From IMG/VR virus record IMGVR_UViG_3300023116_000317, positions 1 to 25,274 of that record: a stretch of 25,274 bases of DNA; one strand, 5' to 3'. Of the stretch, positions 8,301-14,840 are shown one piece after another. Numbering within the stretch: position 1 is the stretch's first letter; each line of letters begins with the position of its first letter. The notes below the pieces were generated by a model, which had not been told where the DNA came from, did not search any database, and saw only the letters and a program-made list of their open reading frames with translations. Source of the DNA: a virus. The position numbers and the translations under genes were made by a program.

Positions 8301-9748
8301 CTAGTTTTGCCTTTGACAAGTTTAAGGGCATGCTTGCGGGCGCCGGTCTTAGGTTTAAAAAGACTGGTAACGATATGACTCTTAGCCCTATGACTGATAA
8401 GGAAGTTAGGGACATGTCTAACGGTGAGATACAAAACGGCAGGATGGTTCTCGCTAAAAACTTAAAGAGTGAAACGGGTGGGTTATTTGACGTAGGTAAG
8501 ACGGGAGGAGTTATAGGAACTAAGTGGACTCATATTGAGCTACCCGAGCCCGTAGTAAACCCCCTATTCGAAGACGCATCTCGTAGATTACTAGGTCTTA
8601 CAGCAAATCAGTTAACTGAGGAACTGGCTAACAAGGGCGGAGATCATATAAAGAATAAACTTAATTCTATTGATATTGACTCTAGGATGGAGCAGCTCAA
8701 GTCTGAGATAGGTAAGAAAAAAGGAGCAGACAAAGATAACCATTATAAGCAAATTAGGGCCTTAGGTGCTCTTAAAGAAAATGGTCTTAAAGCTGGAGAT
8801 GCCTATACCATGAAAGCTTTTCCGGTGCTACCACCAAAGCTAAGACCCATAGTTCCTGGAGCTAAAGGTGATCTTTTAATTTCCGATATTAACCACGTCT
8901 ATAAAGATCTTATCCTTGCAAAAGACAAGTTAAAAGAAGCACAGGATCTAGGTTTACCCGATAGTGATATAGCAGATATGCGTAAGCATGTAAGTGATGC
9001 CGCAGGTGCCGTCATTGGTGTTAGACCTCCAGTATCTAGTGCACTAGCAGCAAAGCAAGTCAAGGGTATAGTTAATACCATAACAGGTACTAAGACAGGC
9101 TTCTTTAATGGTAAGGTTATATCTAGACGCCTAGACTTTACAGGGCGTGGTACAGCTGCTCCCGATCCTAGTCTTGGTATGGACGAAGTAGGTCTCCCAG
9201 AGGAGATGATGTGGTCTATGTATTCTCCTTTTGTTATCAAAAACTTAGTAAAGAGAGGTCATTCGGCTATTCGTGCTAAGGAGATGGTAGAGAATAAAGC
9301 TAGTCAGGCCCGAGAAGAGATGATGGTAGAAGCTAATCGTAGACCGGTTATACTTAATAGAGCCCCCTCTCTCCATAGGTTTAATATGATAGCTTTCAAC
9401 CCCAAACCTGTAGCAGGTAAAACTATTCAAGTTAATCCGTTCATGGAGGATGGTATGAACCTGGACTACGATGGTGATGCCTTGCAGGTGCATGTACCTG
9501 TTACTGATGGCGCCGTTAACGATAGTAAGAAGATGCTTCTTTCTAATAACGTACTAGGTGACGCGAATAAGAACACTATACTCGCTTACCCTAAGCAAGA
9601 GGCCATGGCTGGTCTCTATAAGGCAACTACTACCGGGGCTAAAACTTCTACTCAAGTTAAGAAGTTTAAGACAACTAGGGATGCTTTAGCTGCTTATCGT
9701 AGAGGAGAAGTAGGCTCTGCTGATACTGTGGAGATTGAAAATGACTGA
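5387..9748 (+). CDS. RNA polymerase beta + beta'-N fusion (catalytic half)
   Basis: 1453 residues covering nearly all of bacterial-type beta and the first part of beta'. Beta landmarks in order: TFVVGGNEYALKHQLRTRPG (about 104-123); the rifampicin-pocket segment AQLASLPSQINPVEI (343-357); GNRVIMGAKMVGQAMPLL (about 500-517); ALGKNLKVGYLAYHGLNSND (about 622-642); GDKVSNRYGGKGVIS (about 776-790), holding the two active-site lysines; and KGTGTMEINALLAHDARDML (about 925-945). The beta C-terminus (SFAFDKFKGMLAGAG, about 973-987) runs straight into beta' (SPMTDKEVRDMSNGEI, from about 1000). Beta' landmarks: LPPKLRPIVPGAKGDLL (about 1148), RRLDFTGRG (about 1247), RPVILNRAPSLHRF (about 1319) and the magnesium-binding NLDYDGD at 1358-1364. 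The beta' N-terminal zinc-binding domain is absent. The frame ends 89 residues after the catalytic loop; the rest of beta' is at 11154-12929. The product is the catalytic half of a phage multisubunit RNA polymerase. Confidence 0.97.
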   Translation: MANNIRPLFTTPEERQRLLREKTLEGVASLFPIIGTHHTIEAEDFKVKETTATYADHKKALFKGGSLYEPIKANLVVKDKQGNVVSRKKNHTVMHLPRVTNNNTFVVGGNEYALKHQLRTRPGVYTRKRGSDELESSFNLSKGANFRLSMNATKGGLQMEYGSSKIPMYPILKEMGVQDSDMSKYWGKELTDRNRDMYARSASSAVDKLYTKIVPKAEQVHSGRKDKAAAILRAYDNTQLDEETTRSTLKKSFNKVTPEALLTASQKLVKVYKGEEKEDERDSLEFQKVVGPEDIFKERLQLKAREIQWKIRNKLDLSPNVNISKVMPTTATSNELKKFLSTAQLASLPSQINPVEIMDSAMAVTRLGEGGISSDRAVPASARKLHSSMLGIIDAFRTPESGNVGIDQRFTLGAARDDEGNLYSKLMDAKTDKETFVKAKDIANKVVAFANQDIKSGNVDAMVKGKVGKVKPKEVDYYVGRHVNMNTINTNLVPLLDSTQGNRVIMGAKMVGQAMPLLYREKPLVQSGAFLDREDEHSSMEHIIGRSSTSGMAAPVSGVVKKVTKDYIEIDGGKDGLRKVEIPSNMPLASKTFLDGHVRVKEGDKVKKDELIMDTNFTKDGTLALGKNLKVGYLAYHGLNSNDAVVMSKGATKKMASINMTKYVIEEDRDTRIDGGKHSANFPRVFTKDQYGLLDKGIVKVGTKLKQGDPIAAVLRKRTPSIENQILGKVHKSLRQEYSDASDTWDKSSEGEVVAVEKEGKRTTIVVKSVEPLKIGDKVSNRYGGKGVISKIVDDDNMVQDESGKPIDILWSSLGVVSRINPSQVIETAAAKVAEKTGKPIAIPSFKKRNNVKWVRDLMKKNGVKDKETVYDPITGKKIPNIMVGPQYTYKLFKSSDTNYAARGLDGGYDLHDAPSKGGITGAKGTGTMEINALLAHDARDMLKENAILKGTRNTEYWRAMQLGRPLPPPKSSFAFDKFKGMLAGAGLRFKKTGNDMTLSPMTDKEVRDMSNGEIQNGRMVLAKNLKSETGGLFDVGKTGGVIGTKWTHIELPEPVVNPLFEDASRRLLGLTANQLTEELANKGGDHIKNKLNSIDIDSRMEQLKSEIGKKKGADKDNHYKQIRALGALKENGLKAGDAYTMKAFPVLPPKLRPIVPGAKGDLLISDINHVYKDLILAKDKLKEAQDLGLPDSDIADMRKHVSDAAGAVIGVRPPVSSALAAKQVKGIVNTITGTKTGFFNGKVISRRLDFTGRGTAAPDPSLGMDEVGLPEEMMWSMYSPFVIKNLVKRGHSAIRAKEMVENKASQAREEMMVEANRRPVILNRAPSLHRFNMIAFNPKPVAGKTIQVNPFMEDGMNLDYDGDALQVHVPVTDGAVNDSKKMLLSNNVLGDANKNTILAYPKQEAMAGLYKATTTGAKTSTQVKKFKTTRDALAAYRRGEVGSADTVEIEND

Positions 9749-9977
9749 TCTAATAAGAGCATATAATCTAGGTAAGGTGCTTGCGCTGCATAAGTTCGCG
9801 GAAGAAACAGACTACAAAGTAGACAGCTTGACTGAGGCTCTAGATTCTTTGCTAGATGGGTCTAGTAAAAAAGATTTAGCTACAAACGTACTAGATAGCT
9901 CTGAGCGAGCTAGTTCTTCTTCCTGGGGCGATAAGATGGAGTTAGAAACTCCAAAGAATACCGGGTTAAATGTATGA
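9741..9977 (+). CDS. Small protein with AYxxGxxxAL N-terminus
   Basis: 78 residues. The ATG at 9741 is preferred over TTG at 9735 because GGAG lies eight bases before it; it overlaps the stop of the polymerase fusion by eight bases, so translation is probably coupled. The N-terminus reads MTDLIRAYNLGKVLALHKFA, then an acidic, Ser-rich remainder with no membrane segment. The AYxxGxxxAL motif recurs in the next gene and, in looser form, at 13687 and 14841. Family unknown. The motif followed by KFA resembles a cleavable capsid-targeting peptide, which would make this an internal head protein, but this is inference. Confidence 0.8.
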   Translation: MTDLIRAYNLGKVLALHKFAEETDYKVDSLTEALDSLLDGSSKKDLATNVLDSSERASSSSWGDKMELETPKNTGLNV

Positions 9978-10822
9978 CTAGTCCTCAAGAACTTAAGCAC
10001 GCCTATGATATAGGTCGCCAGTTAGCTTTATCCGACTACCAAGAAAAAGTAGCCTTTCTTGGCGCCGTAGGTCAAGCAGGTAAGTGGTTGCTTGGTATGG
10101 GTAACTTAGGCGCTAAGGGGTCTACACTAGCAAGGCTCAGCGCTCACCACGTAGGTATGCCCTTAGGATTTGGTTTACTAGGTGCTGCTACAGCCGAAGA
10201 AGGCCAAGGTATGGAAGGGTTTGCAAAGGGACTTGCTGGCGGTTTAGTGTTTAATGCTGCTATGCCTATAGGCGGGTTTCTAGGAAAGAAGTTACTTGCG
10301 CCCGGATTTGGAGGTAAAAACACCCTTGGTCTTATGAAGCGGATGGGCTTTGGAGAGAATGCAGCCAAGGAAATGGCTGCTTCACAGACTCTTAATAAAC
10401 CTTTACATGCAGGTACTGGTTCCTTAGGCAGAAAACTAGAGGCAGGTACTGCTTCATCAGGTCAACTACGTGATTTAAGAACAACTTTCTTAACAACTAC
10501 TAGGGATATACATAGAAACTTAAACCCTGAACTTAAGGCCCAGTTTAACCAGATACGTCAACTACTTAGGAATAAAAATTTAACTGGAGCACAGCAAGCA
10601 GAGCTTAAGAAGCTTTACTCTCAGTTTACTTCTGAACTATATAAAGGCGGGTACAGTACCGGAAGTGGTGCTGCAAGGGCTATGCTAAAGGGAACCCGCT
10701 TTGCTAAGGGACTTGGTACTATGGCCGGAGGAATGGGGCTGGGTATGGCTGCTTCACATCAGGTAGAGGGTATGATGGATACACACCCAGCTTCAGTGTT
10801 TGATGCAAGAGGAGGTCATTGA
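9974..10822 (+). CDS. Glycine-rich, probably membrane-active virion protein
   Basis: 282 residues, ATGA overlap with the preceding stop. The N-terminus has ELKHAYDIGRQLALSDYQEK followed by VAFLG, the same AYxxGxxxAL motif as its neighbour and a K-x-A site. Residues about 28-105 are Gly/Ala/Leu-rich with glycine-zipper spacing (GFGLLGAATAEEG, FAKGLAGGLVF, MPIGGFLGKKLL), suggesting amphipathic or membrane-inserting helices. Residues 155-220 are charged and helical (LRDLRTTFLTTTRDIHRNLN), probably a coiled coil. The C-terminus is again Gly/Met-rich (KGLGTMAGGMGLGMAAS). It lies between the two polymerase pieces. Such proteins are often ejected internal proteins or channel formers; no family was recognised. 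Confidence 0.8.
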   Translation: MTSPQELKHAYDIGRQLALSDYQEKVAFLGAVGQAGKWLLGMGNLGAKGSTLARLSAHHVGMPLGFGLLGAATAEEGQGMEGFAKGLAGGLVFNAAMPIGGFLGKKLLAPGFGGKNTLGLMKRMGFGENAAKEMAASQTLNKPLHAGTGSLGRKLEAGTASSGQLRDLRTTFLTTTRDIHRNLNPELKAQFNQIRQLLRNKNLTGAQQAELKKLYSQFTSELYKGGYSTGSGAARAMLKGTRFAKGLGTMAGGMGLGMAASHQVEGMMDTHPASVFDARGGH

Positions 10823-11136
10823 TGAATACTACTAAAACTGCAGGGCCCAATAAGTTCCTACTAGGCGCAGGATTACTTGGAGGCCTAGGCGCTCTATATG
10901 GCATGGGCGATAATGAGCATAACTATGCAAATGATTTTTTCCATAATTCTACAGGGTCCAGGGCCGCGCAAGGTGCCCTAAGCGGTCTAGCTGGTGTTGG
11001 AGGCTATAAAGTTATGCGTGGATTAGGTAAGGGTAGGGGTGTTGCTGGACTAGCTGCACTATTATCCTCTGCGGGAGCAGCAGCTTTATCAAATCCACAT
11101 CTAAAAGAAGAAAATCCTTATAAGCTACCCTTTTAG
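10822..11136 (+). CDS. Small glycine-zipper protein
   Basis: 104 residues. ATG at 10822 overlaps the previous TGA by one base (TGATG) and has a perfect SD (AGGAGG, six bases upstream), so it is preferred over TTG at 10819. Two hydrophobic glycine-rich stretches are seen: FLLGAGLLGGLGALYGMG (about 12-29), and GALSGLAGVGGYKVM continuing into GLAALLSSAGAAAL (about 52-92). The C-terminus EENPYKLPF is hydrophilic. There is a K-T-A site at residues 5-7 (TTKTAGPNK). Probably a small membrane-interacting virion protein; function unknown. It is the last gene before beta'-C, 17 bases away. Confidence 0.8.
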   Translation: MNTTKTAGPNKFLLGAGLLGGLGALYGMGDNEHNYANDFFHNSTGSRAAQGALSGLAGVGGYKVMRGLGKGRGVAGLAALLSSAGAAALSNPHLKEENPYKLPF

Positions 11137-11153
11137 AAGGGGAGGGGATATTT

Positions 11154-12929
11154 ATGATACGTGGAAGATTAGCGGATATATTAGTTAATGACAGGCTTCC
11201 AAAAGACTACCGTCTACAGGGACAGCTTGACACTAAGATACTAAAGAAAACTATGCTAGGCATGGCCAAAGCTAGTCCAGAAACATACAAAATGGTTATA
11301 CCCAAGATTAAAAAACTTGGAGATGAGTTTTCTACCTTTGAAGGTATAAGTGTTGGGCTAGATGACATAGAGCCCGAATACGCTAAACGAGATCCCATAA
11401 TAAACAACGCTAAGCGAGCACTTCGGTCTGCAGGTTCTAATCACCAGAAAAAAATGTCTATACTCCTAGACACCCAATCTAAGCTTCGAGATCTTACATC
11501 TAAGCACCCAGGTGATATGGGAATGATGGCCCGTTCAGGTAGCCGGGGTAACATGAATCAGCTAATGAAGATGGTATCAAGTCCGGGAATAGTAGGTGAC
11601 TATGATGGCGCCCCAATACCTTTCCTAATTGAGCGGGGTTACTCCGAAGGGTTATCTCCGGCAGAAGCCTGGATAGCAGGAGACGAAAGTAGATCACAGG
11701 TTATTAAAGGTCAGTTGGGTACAGCTGAGCCAGGCGAGATGCAGAAGGTTTTAGCATCTGTTATGAGTGAGCAGGTTATAGCATCAGATGACTGTAAGAC
11801 CTCTAACGGTATAATGTTAGAAGCGGATGACCCTTCAGTAGAGGGTAGATATTCTACCTCAGGAAGTTTAATAGATGGAAGGCAAGCCGCTACTATAGCC
11901 AGAGCTGGTAAGCCTGTTAGAGTTAGGTCCCCTATGACATGCGATTTAGAGAGTGGTGTGTGTCAGAAGTGTATGGGTTCTAGCAATAGAGGAACTAGCT
12001 TTAAGATAGGTATGAATGTGGGTATTAGATCTGCTCAGTCCCTAAGTGAGCCCCTAACTCAGATGGCACTTAGTTCTAAGCATGGAGTATCTCTTGTAGA
12101 GGGGGACCATAACAAACCAAAAGGCCTAGCAGCTTTTAAACAGTTTGTGGAAGTTCCAAAAAACTTTTTTCAAAGAGCACCTATATCTGAAGTTAGCGGT
12201 AGGGTTAACTCAGTGACAAAGGCTCCTCAAGGTGGGTTCGATGTAGATATAGCAGGTAGAGCACACTACATACCCCCAGGACGAGACTTAAAGATTAAAA
12301 AGGGTCAGCGTATTGAGGCAGGGGATGTACTAGGATCAGGTATAGTAGCTCCCGATGATGTGGTAAAACACAAGGGTCTTGGGGCAGGTAGAGAATACTT
12401 AGTTAAATCGCTTAGAGATGTATATAGTGAAAGTGGTAAGCAACTGGATCCTAGGCACTTTGAACTACTAGCAAAGAGCCAGCTTAACTACGTAAAAGTA
12501 AATGGTGGTGTACCAGGATTTGTACCTGGTGACGTAGTTTCTGTATCAAAGATACGTAAAGCATTCGAAGGCAAGGGATCTGAAGTAGCGACTAAAGATA
12601 GCATTGGTAAAGTACTTACTTCAGCACACGGTACTCACTTACCAGGTACTAAGCTTACCAGTAGAGTAGTAGAAGATCTGCAGCGCCAAGGAATAAACAG
12701 GGTAACCGCTACTAGTTCTAATATGCGCATAGAGCCTATAATGGCGGCGGCTACACGAACACCGCTACTAAACCCTAACTGGATGCAGAGACTTGGCTAC
12801 CGCTATCAAAAAGCTACGATTATAAATGCAGCTACTTTCGGTGAGAAGGCAGACTTACATTCGCATAATCCAATACCTGCTCTAGCAGTAGGGCATGAGC
12901 TACGTAGAGATTCTCAAGGAAGGTACTAA
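11154..12929 (+). CDS. RNA polymerase beta' C-terminal part (bridge helix, trigger loop)
   Basis: 591 residues, ATG at 11154 after a G-rich SD (AGGGGAGGGG). It continues beta' where the upstream fusion stops. Funnel region: FEGISVGLDDIEP (about 61-73). F-loop: SGSRGNMNQLMKMVS (127-141). Bridge helix: 163-200, aligning without gaps to the E. coli helix with R180, T190, A191 and G194 kept. Zinc site 2: C214, C263, C270 and C273, all four cysteines present (DDC, then CDLESGVCQKC). Trigger loop: GIRSAQSLSEPLTQMALSSK then H310, with Q303 and H310 kept but the usual Met-Arg replaced by L306 and S307. The C-terminal region RYQKATIINAATFGEKADLH matches the end of beta' that contacts omega and the beta clamp. 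With 5387-9748 this gives a full catalytic core. No alpha, omega or sigma is found in the window. Confidence 0.96.
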   Translation: MIRGRLADILVNDRLPKDYRLQGQLDTKILKKTMLGMAKASPETYKMVIPKIKKLGDEFSTFEGISVGLDDIEPEYAKRDPIINNAKRALRSAGSNHQKKMSILLDTQSKLRDLTSKHPGDMGMMARSGSRGNMNQLMKMVSSPGIVGDYDGAPIPFLIERGYSEGLSPAEAWIAGDESRSQVIKGQLGTAEPGEMQKVLASVMSEQVIASDDCKTSNGIMLEADDPSVEGRYSTSGSLIDGRQAATIARAGKPVRVRSPMTCDLESGVCQKCMGSSNRGTSFKIGMNVGIRSAQSLSEPLTQMALSSKHGVSLVEGDHNKPKGLAAFKQFVEVPKNFFQRAPISEVSGRVNSVTKAPQGGFDVDIAGRAHYIPPGRDLKIKKGQRIEAGDVLGSGIVAPDDVVKHKGLGAGREYLVKSLRDVYSESGKQLDPRHFELLAKSQLNYVKVNGGVPGFVPGDVVSVSKIRKAFEGKGSEVATKDSIGKVLTSAHGTHLPGTKLTSRVVEDLQRQGINRVTATSSNMRIEPIMAAATRTPLLNPNWMQRLGYRYQKATIINAATFGEKADLHSHNPIPALAVGHELRRDSQGRY

Positions 12930-12930
12930 T

Positions 12931-13638
12931 ATGAGCAAAGCAAAAGTATTAAGTGCTGTTTCTAAAGCTTTAGTAGGTGCTGAGAAACTTGCGCCTGAGG
13001 TAGAGGTCGCTGCCAGAAAATTAGTTTCTGACACAGGGAGAATAAATCAGGAAGCTTTAGGTAAGCGCAGGCTGCTGGGGGATCTTCTTATTGGTAAGAA
13101 GGGAGCCTCTCAAGCCTTAAAAGCTAGATATCAGCAAGGAGGTCTTCTAGGTCAGGGAGGTCTTTTAATGGGTGAGTTTGCCCTTGACCCTAGATATAAA
13201 GAGCTAGTAAAAAATTATAGGCAGGCAGGCACTGGCCGCTCAATAATTGATCCTTACTCTGGTCAGAAACTAACAAGGTCAGGTGCTACTAGGAAACTAG
13301 TTACTAAGGGTTTAGAGGAGTCACTTAATCCCTTATTTCTACTAGGATTTCCAGCCATGGACGTAGCTACAGCTATAAATACTCCTGACAGCGATGAGCA
13401 TGGGGGCATGTCCGGAATACTGGGTGCTTTAGCTGGAGGAGCAGGGTTTGCGATTGGCGGACCAATGGGTTTAGTGGGAGGTATGGGTGCTAGCATGTTG
13501 GGTGAGAACATTGGTAAATCTGTAGGAGGACTGTTTGATCCTTCCAAAAGCACCATAAATAATGTGTTACCTAGTCAGCAGGCTGCTCGAGTACCTCGTG
13601 CATCGGACTTAATACTAGACGCCGCTATACCTGCCTAG
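12931..13638 (+). CDS. Glycine-zipper protein downstream of RNAP
   Basis: 235 residues. ATG at 12931 has SD AAGGAAGG seven bases upstream and begins one base after the beta'-C stop codon; the longer in-frame start at 12895 would overlap beta'-C and lacks an SD. The N-terminal 130 residues are charged, with helices (MSKAKVLSAVSKALVGAEKL). Residues about 165-205 form a glycine-rich hydrophobic stretch (GILGALAGGAGFAIGGPMGL, then GGMGASMLGENIGKS) typical of glycine-zipper membrane-spanning or oligomerising helices. The C-terminus is polar. Probably a structural or ejected virion protein, with function unknown. Confidence 0.8.
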   Translation: MSKAKVLSAVSKALVGAEKLAPEVEVAARKLVSDTGRINQEALGKRRLLGDLLIGKKGASQALKARYQQGGLLGQGGLLMGEFALDPRYKELVKNYRQAGTGRSIIDPYSGQKLTRSGATRKLVTKGLEESLNPLFLLGFPAMDVATAINTPDSDEHGGMSGILGALAGGAGFAIGGPMGLVGGMGASMLGENIGKSVGGLFDPSKSTINNVLPSQQAARVPRASDLILDAAIPA

Positions 13639-13653
13639 TATACTTTAGTAAAA
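13639..13653 (+). promoter_or_regulatory. Weak candidate promoter (TATACTTTAGTAAAA)
   Basis: The first seven bases match the motif before the portal and polymerase genes (TATACTT); the rest diverges. It lies in the 48-base gap between 13638 and the ATG at 13687. The similarity is modest and could be chance. Confidence 0.2.
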
Positions 13654-13686
13654 TCTTAAACATTGTAACTTGTACATGGAGTAGAT

Positions 13687-14838
13687 ATGTCACTACTTAA
13701 ATTCGCATATGTTAGGGGCGCACAAAATGCCTTAGTTTCCTCAGGAGCAATCAATCCTTACCCTTCTGAGTTTAAAGCGGACTTGGCTGTAAAGCTAGCT
13801 GCTATGGCTATCTCAGATGATAGCGCTGAAGATGTTAGTGATGAGGAGCTAGCTCAGGCAATGGCTGCTATGGCCTCCAATGCTGAGGAAGACTTGAGCC
13901 CTGAAGAGGTTAAAGAAGTATTGGAATCAGCTGAGGATGGCAAAGAGGAGCTCGCTGAGCTTCTCGAAGGAGAAGGCTCTTCCGACGAAATGTCTGAGGA
14001 AGATGCTCGTGAAGTAGTTGCTTACTTAAAGTCCGCATCCTCTCACGGACAAATTAGCGGTATAGCCAATGCAGCTCCACAAAACCCAGGTGATTTCCAA
14101 ACCGAAGCAGGTGCTAGAGCTAATCCTGGGTATGCCCATCTTGGTGGGCGACAAGGGCTAGCGGATCCTAAGAAGAATGCTGTCCCATTTACGGGCGCTC
14201 AGAAACCTCTAGCTGAGGGAGTTAGCCTCGATGCTAAGACGGCTGCCGCTATTCTTCGTAAACTTAGTGAGGACGCCGCTGGGGGAGGAGCTGCTAATGC
14301 TCTAGGCGGTTCTGGAATGAATGGTTCTAGCAGTGACTATCAAACTGAAGAGGATCCTCGTAAGAATCCCGCCTATGCTAATGTAGCTCAGGGACTAGCT
14401 AAGGGAGATTCTAATGCGGATCCTTTTACAGGTGACATGACAAGCCTTAAGGATAACAATCCTGCAGGACAAATGGACCTTAGCTCCGGAGATAGTAGTA
14501 AGTCTGCCGCTCTAAACTTCTTATTAATGAAGACAGCAGAAGAAGTAGGTCCTTTCTTGCCTGCTAACCTACATCAGCGTGACAAGTTAGCAGCGCTTAG
14601 AGCTATGGTAGGTATGTCGCAGCCCGAGAGAGCACAGTATATCCAGCGTATTAAGTGGGCTATGGAAGACGAGGAGTCTAAGGACGAGGAGTCTAAGGAC
14701 GAGGAGTCTATGCTCTCCGACGAAGAGAAGAAGCTACCTCCTGCTCTTAAAAAAGAGATTATTGAAAAGAAAAAAGACGAGGATAAGCAGGAGAAAGAAG
14801 CTGCCTACATCCTTCGTCAGCTAGGTCTGGGGTACTAA
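13687..14838 (+). CDS. Acidic protein with internal duplication
   Basis: 383 residues, ATG at 13687 after GGAG. The N-terminus LLKFAYVRGAQNAL carries the AYxxGxxxAL motif, followed by VKLAAMA. Residues about 40-115 are strongly acidic (Glu/Asp/Ser). Two copies of a roughly 33-residue motif, DFQTEAGARANPGYAHL...PFTG (136-170) and DYQTEEDPRKNPAYANV...PFTG (217-249), show an internal duplication. Related helices precede or follow them (AAAILRKLSED near 180, AAYILRQLGLGY at the end). A 15-base tandem repeat encodes DEESK copies near 328-341, then a Lys/Glu-rich C-terminal coiled coil. K-x-A sites include VKLA, LKSAS, AKTA, SKSA, MKTA and DKLA. Acidity and repeated cleavage-like sites would suit a core or internal head protein. 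No family recognised. Confidence 0.85.
   Translation: MSLLKFAYVRGAQNALVSSGAINPYPSEFKADLAVKLAAMAISDDSAEDVSDEELAQAMAAMASNAEEDLSPEEVKEVLESAEDGKEELAELLEGEGSSDEMSEEDAREVVAYLKSASSHGQISGIANAAPQNPGDFQTEAGARANPGYAHLGGRQGLADPKKNAVPFTGAQKPLAEGVSLDAKTAAAILRKLSEDAAGGGAANALGGSGMNGSSSDYQTEEDPRKNPAYANVAQGLAKGDSNADPFTGDMTSLKDNNPAGQMDLSSGDSSKSAALNFLLMKTAEEVGPFLPANLHQRDKLAALRAMVGMSQPERAQYIQRIKWAMEDEESKDEESKDEESMLSDEEKKLPPALKKEIIEKKKDEDKQEKEAAYILRQLGLGY
14092..14433 (+). repeat. Internal duplication within acidic protein gene
   Basis: Two diverged copies at 14092-14196 and 14335-14433, recognisable at protein level by D-F/Y-QTE...R-x-NP-x-YA...PFTG. DNA identity is partial, so the duplication is old. Confidence 0.7.
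14668..14709 (+). repeat. 15-base tandem repeat (GACGAGGAGTCTAAG)
   Basis: Nearly three exact copies at 14668-14682, 14683-14697 and 14698-14709, encoding DEESK repeats in the acidic C-terminal part. Exact DNA identity points to a recent slippage expansion. Confidence 0.9.
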
Positions 14839-14840
14839 TC

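Noticed and set aside
9741-11153. Intein, intron or homing element splitting beta'
   Set aside because: The inserted genes have own starts and SDs, no LAGLIDADG, HNH or GIY-YIG motif, and no splice-junction residues at the chain ends.
5387-12929. Host rpoB-rpoC fragment acquired by the phage, or a bacterial chromosome window
   Set aside because: No ribosomal-protein neighbours, subunits are fused and split, the beta' zinc domain is missing, and phage head genes flank both sides.
12895-12930. Start at ATG 12895 for the gene after beta'C
   Set aside because: It would overlap the conserved beta' end by 35 bases without an SD; ATG 12931 has AAGGAAGG correctly placed.
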